The notes beneath the pieces are model-generated. The model had not been told where the DNA came from and did no database searches. It worked only from the letters and a program-made list of their open reading frames with translations. From NCBI RefSeq assembly GCF_000576425.1, contig NZ_KK069991.1:91417-155416 (forward strand): a stretch of 64,000 nt of DNA. Reading direction: 5' to 3'. This DNA comes from Brachybacterium phenoliresistens. GTDB taxonomy: Bacteria; Actinomycetota; Actinomycetes; Actinomycetales; Dermabacteraceae. Shown here piece after piece: positions 62,224 to 64,000 of this stretch. The position numbers and the translations under genes were made by a program. Within the stretch, counting starts at the first letter, position 1, and every line of letters starts with the position of its first letter.

Positions 62224-62250
62224 AGGCCGGGAGCGCTCCCGGCCTACTCT
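62224..62250 (+). promoter_or_regulatory. 22-bp perfect palindrome abutting the -10 of the MFS gene
   Basis: The palindrome spans 62224-62245; TACTCT at 62245-62250 is followed by 7 bp and the ATG at 62258, so a leaderless message is likely. The palindrome could be a repressor operator or the terminator of the secreted protein gene (stop 45 bp before). Confidence 0.5.
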
Positions 62251-62257
62251 TGGGCAA

Positions 62258-63697
62258 ATGACTGATGATCCCGCGGCCACCGCCGACTTCCCCGAGAGGA
62301 CCGTCCACCGTCGTCGCCTGCTGCTGGTGCTGCTGGTGCCGCTGTTCATGGCCCTCATCGCGGTGTCCGTCATCAACGTCGCTCTCACGGCCATCGGCCA
62401 CTCCCTCGACGCGACGTCCGAGGGCCTGCAGTGGGTGATCTCCGGGTACGCCCTCTCCTTCGGCGTGCTGCTGGTGCCCGCCGGCCGCCTCGGCGATGCG
62501 ACCGGACGCCGGCGCATCCTCATCGTCGGCGTCTCGATCTTCACCCTCGGCTCGCTGCTGAGCGGCCTCGCCCCGAGCGTCGAGGTCCTCAACGCCGCCC
62601 GCGTCCTGCAGGGCATCGGCTCCGGCCTGCTGAACCCGCAGACCGTCGCCCTCATCCAGCAGCACTTCCGCGGGCAGGCGCGCGCCAAGGCCTTCGCACT
62701 GCTGGGGACCACCGTCGCCGTCGCCACCGCCATCGGCCCCGTGATCGGCGGCCTGCTGATCCAGGTCCTCGGGGAGGACGTCGGCTGGCGCTGGATGTTC
62801 TTCATGAACGTGCCCATCGGCGTGATCGCCGTGGTCGGCGCCCTGCTCTGGATCCCGGACGACAGGGTCCGCGGGCGGCGCGTCGACCTCGACCCCGTCG
62901 GCACGGTGCTGCTGACCCTCGCGATCCTCGGGGTGATGCTGCCCTTCCTCGAGCGCGGCGTGAACCCGCTGATCTGGCTGTGCATCCCCGCCGGTCTGCT
63001 GGTCCTGGCGCTGTGGTGGTCCTGGGAGCACCGCTACAAGCGCGCCGGCCGCCCGCCGATGGTCGACCCGGAGATCTTCGCCGGCGCCGCCTTCCGCAAC
63101 GGCATCATCATCGTCTCGGTGTACTTCCTCGGCGCGACCAGCGTGTGGATCATCGTCCCGCTGTTCCTGCAGATGCACCTGCACCACACCGCCTTCGAGG
63201 CCTCGCTGCTGGGCCTGCCGTCCTCGATCGCCGCCGCCTTCTCCTCCCAGATCGCCGGCCGCTACGTGCTCACGCTGGGGCGGCGGCTGGTCATCTATGG
63301 CTTCATGGTCTCCTTCACCGGGCTGCTGGGGGTGGCGCTGCTGGTGGGCTTCGTCGAGTCGGGGGCGGTCCCGTTCTGGGTGCTCGCCGTGCCGCTCACG
63401 CTGATGGGCGTCAGCCAGGGCATGACCATCTCCCCGAACCAGACCCTCACCCTCAACTCCGTGGACCCGCGCTTCGGCGGCGTCGCCGGCGGCGTGCTGC
63501 AGCTGGGGCAGCGCCTGGGCGCGGCGGTGGGCACCGCGCTGATCCCCGGCGTCATCTTCTCGCTCACCGAGTCCGGCACCGCCTGGCAGGAGGCGTTCAT
63601 CATCGCCCTGGTGATCATCATGGCGCTCACCCTCGCCGCGATGCTGGTCAGCGTCCGGGATCGTGCGCGCGAGCGCTCCGCTCCCGGGGCGCGGTAG
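62258..63697 (+). CDS. MFS transporter, DHA2 (EmrB/QacA) family drug exporter
   Basis: 479 residues and about fourteen helices. SVINVALTAIGHSL carries the family Asp/Asn motif region of helix 1; GRLGDATGRRRILIVGVSIF is motif A, and VLQGIGSGLLNPQTVALI motif C-like. It exports small hydrophobic compounds by proton antiport. The start was chosen from the leaderless promoter layout. No regulator gene is adjacent. The stop is 9 bp before the MobA-like gene start, so both may be co-transcribed. Confidence 0.9.
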   Translation: MTDDPAATADFPERTVHRRRLLLVLLVPLFMALIAVSVINVALTAIGHSLDATSEGLQWVISGYALSFGVLLVPAGRLGDATGRRRILIVGVSIFTLGSLLSGLAPSVEVLNAARVLQGIGSGLLNPQTVALIQQHFRGQARAKAFALLGTTVAVATAIGPVIGGLLIQVLGEDVGWRWMFFMNVPIGVIAVVGALLWIPDDRVRGRRVDLDPVGTVLLTLAILGVMLPFLERGVNPLIWLCIPAGLLVLALWWSWEHRYKRAGRPPMVDPEIFAGAAFRNGIIIVSVYFLGATSVWIIVPLFLQMHLHHTAFEASLLGLPSSIAAAFSSQIAGRYVLTLGRRLVIYGFMVSFTGLLGVALLVGFVESGAVPFWVLAVPLTLMGVSQGMTISPNQTLTLNSVDPRFGGVAGGVLQLGQRLGAAVGTALIPGVIFSLTESGTAWQEAFIIALVIIMALTLAAMLVSVRDRARERSAPGAR

Positions 63698-63706
63698 GAG
63701 CGGCCG

Positions 63707-64000
63707 ATGCCCGGGAATGCGCCGAACCGGCCGGCGGGTCCGAGGGGCCCTGCCGATGCCGGCCCGATCGATGCGGGCCCGTCCGGTGCGGGACGGGCCG
63801 GTGCGGCCGAGGTCGATGCGGCCGGGGGCGAGCCCACCGCCCTGATCGTCCTCGCCGGGGGAGGGGCGGTGCGCCTGGGCGGGGTCTCCAAGCCCGATGT
63901 CCGCGTGCACGGCCGTCGCCTGCTGGACATCGTCCTCGAGGCCGGGGCCCGGTGCGCGCCGCGCGTGGTGGTCGCCCCGGAGGCGGTCGCCGTCCCGGAC
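63707..64000 (+). CDS. MobA-like molybdenum cofactor guanylyltransferase (5' part, runs off the window)
   Basis: 98 residues are visible. After a ~45-residue Gly/Ala/Pro-rich N-terminus comes ALIVLAGGGAVRLGGVSKPD, the nucleotide-binding signature LAGGxxxRLGGxxK of MobA-type NTP transferases. It would attach GMP to molybdopterin. GGAG lies 6 bp upstream. It may serve the molybdoenzyme at 23054, although sulfite-oxidase-type enzymes usually do not need the nucleotide form, so another partner is possible. A related NTP transferase cannot be excluded from this fragment. Confidence 0.65.
   Translation, partial: MPGNAPNRPAGPRGPADAGPIDAGPSGAGRAGAAEVDAAGGEPTALIVLAGGGAVRLGGVSKPDVRVHGRRLLDIVLEAGARCAPRVVVAPEAVAVPD

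Overview
This is a chromosomal window from a very GC-rich Gram-positive actinomycete. Brachybacterium (Dermabacteraceae) or a related member of the Micrococcales is the best guess. The basis is the heterodimeric CrtYc/CrtYd cyclase, the CrtU plus P450 aromatic-carotenoid set, a coproporphyrin-type ferrochelatase with C-terminal cysteines, a SigK/RskA pair, an Rpf-like secreted lysozyme-fold protein, and many ATGA/GTGA stop-start overlaps. The genus is inference; no rRNA or tRNA gene is visible.

Layout. 1-4.8 kb: the end of an MMPL transporter, tspO, an NAD(P)-binding DUF2867-type protein and ferrochelatase. 5-13.4 kb: a carotenoid locus in three transcription units. These are marR-crtB-crtI (+), crtR-crtYc-crtYd-crtU (-) and crtE-P450 (+). 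Together they could make lycopene, beta-carotene, isorenieratene and probably a hydroxylated isorenieratene. 13.5-25 kb: housekeeping and stress genes. These are dps, a MacAB-like adaptor/ATPase/permease set, a beta-lactamase-fold hydrolase, a PoxB-like enzyme, a fasciclin lipoprotein with a SigK-like promoter followed by sigK-rskA and a membrane molybdoenzyme, then a secreted Rpf-like protein.

26.3-47.8 kb: a surface-polysaccharide locus. Fourteen plus-strand genes from 26295 to 42447 run without any intergenic gap, every junction overlapping by 1-10 bp. They start with a BY-kinase/chain-length regulator and include glycosyltransferases, a CMP-sugar synthetase, a remarkable CBS-NeuB-SAF-TIM-barrel fusion, an O-antigen-ligase-like polymerase and an ABC flippase/exporter. 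A convergent minus-strand block adds two GT2 enzymes, a GT11-like fucosyltransferase and an acyltransferase. From about 35.2 to 47.8 kb the sequence looks less GC-rich (by eye), suggesting a variable or transferred core. A truncated acyltransferase remnant sits at its left edge.

47.8-57.8 kb: a LuxR-type regulator, the priming sugar transferase, a VanZ-like protein, and an unusual cassette. The cassette holds a nucleotidyltransferase, manA, a PqqD-like protein, an HPr-kinase-like protein with its own C-terminal PqqD-like domain, a MauE-thioredoxin fusion and a low-molecular-weight tyrosine phosphatase. Kinase plus nucleotidyltransferase plus PqqD recalls tailoring genes of lasso-peptide clusters, but no precursor, peptidase or cyclase is visible. 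It is the best candidate here for an undescribed system. 57.8-64 kb: two Tat-type secreted proteins with closely similar signal peptides, an aldehyde dehydrogenase, an MFS drug exporter, and the start of a MobA-like gene running off the window.

The phosphatase at 57234 and BY-kinase at 26295 form a plausible Wzb/Wzc pair controlling the surface glycan made between them. Coordinates were read by hand. GC statements are visual estimates, and family calls rest on recognised motifs rather than database searches.
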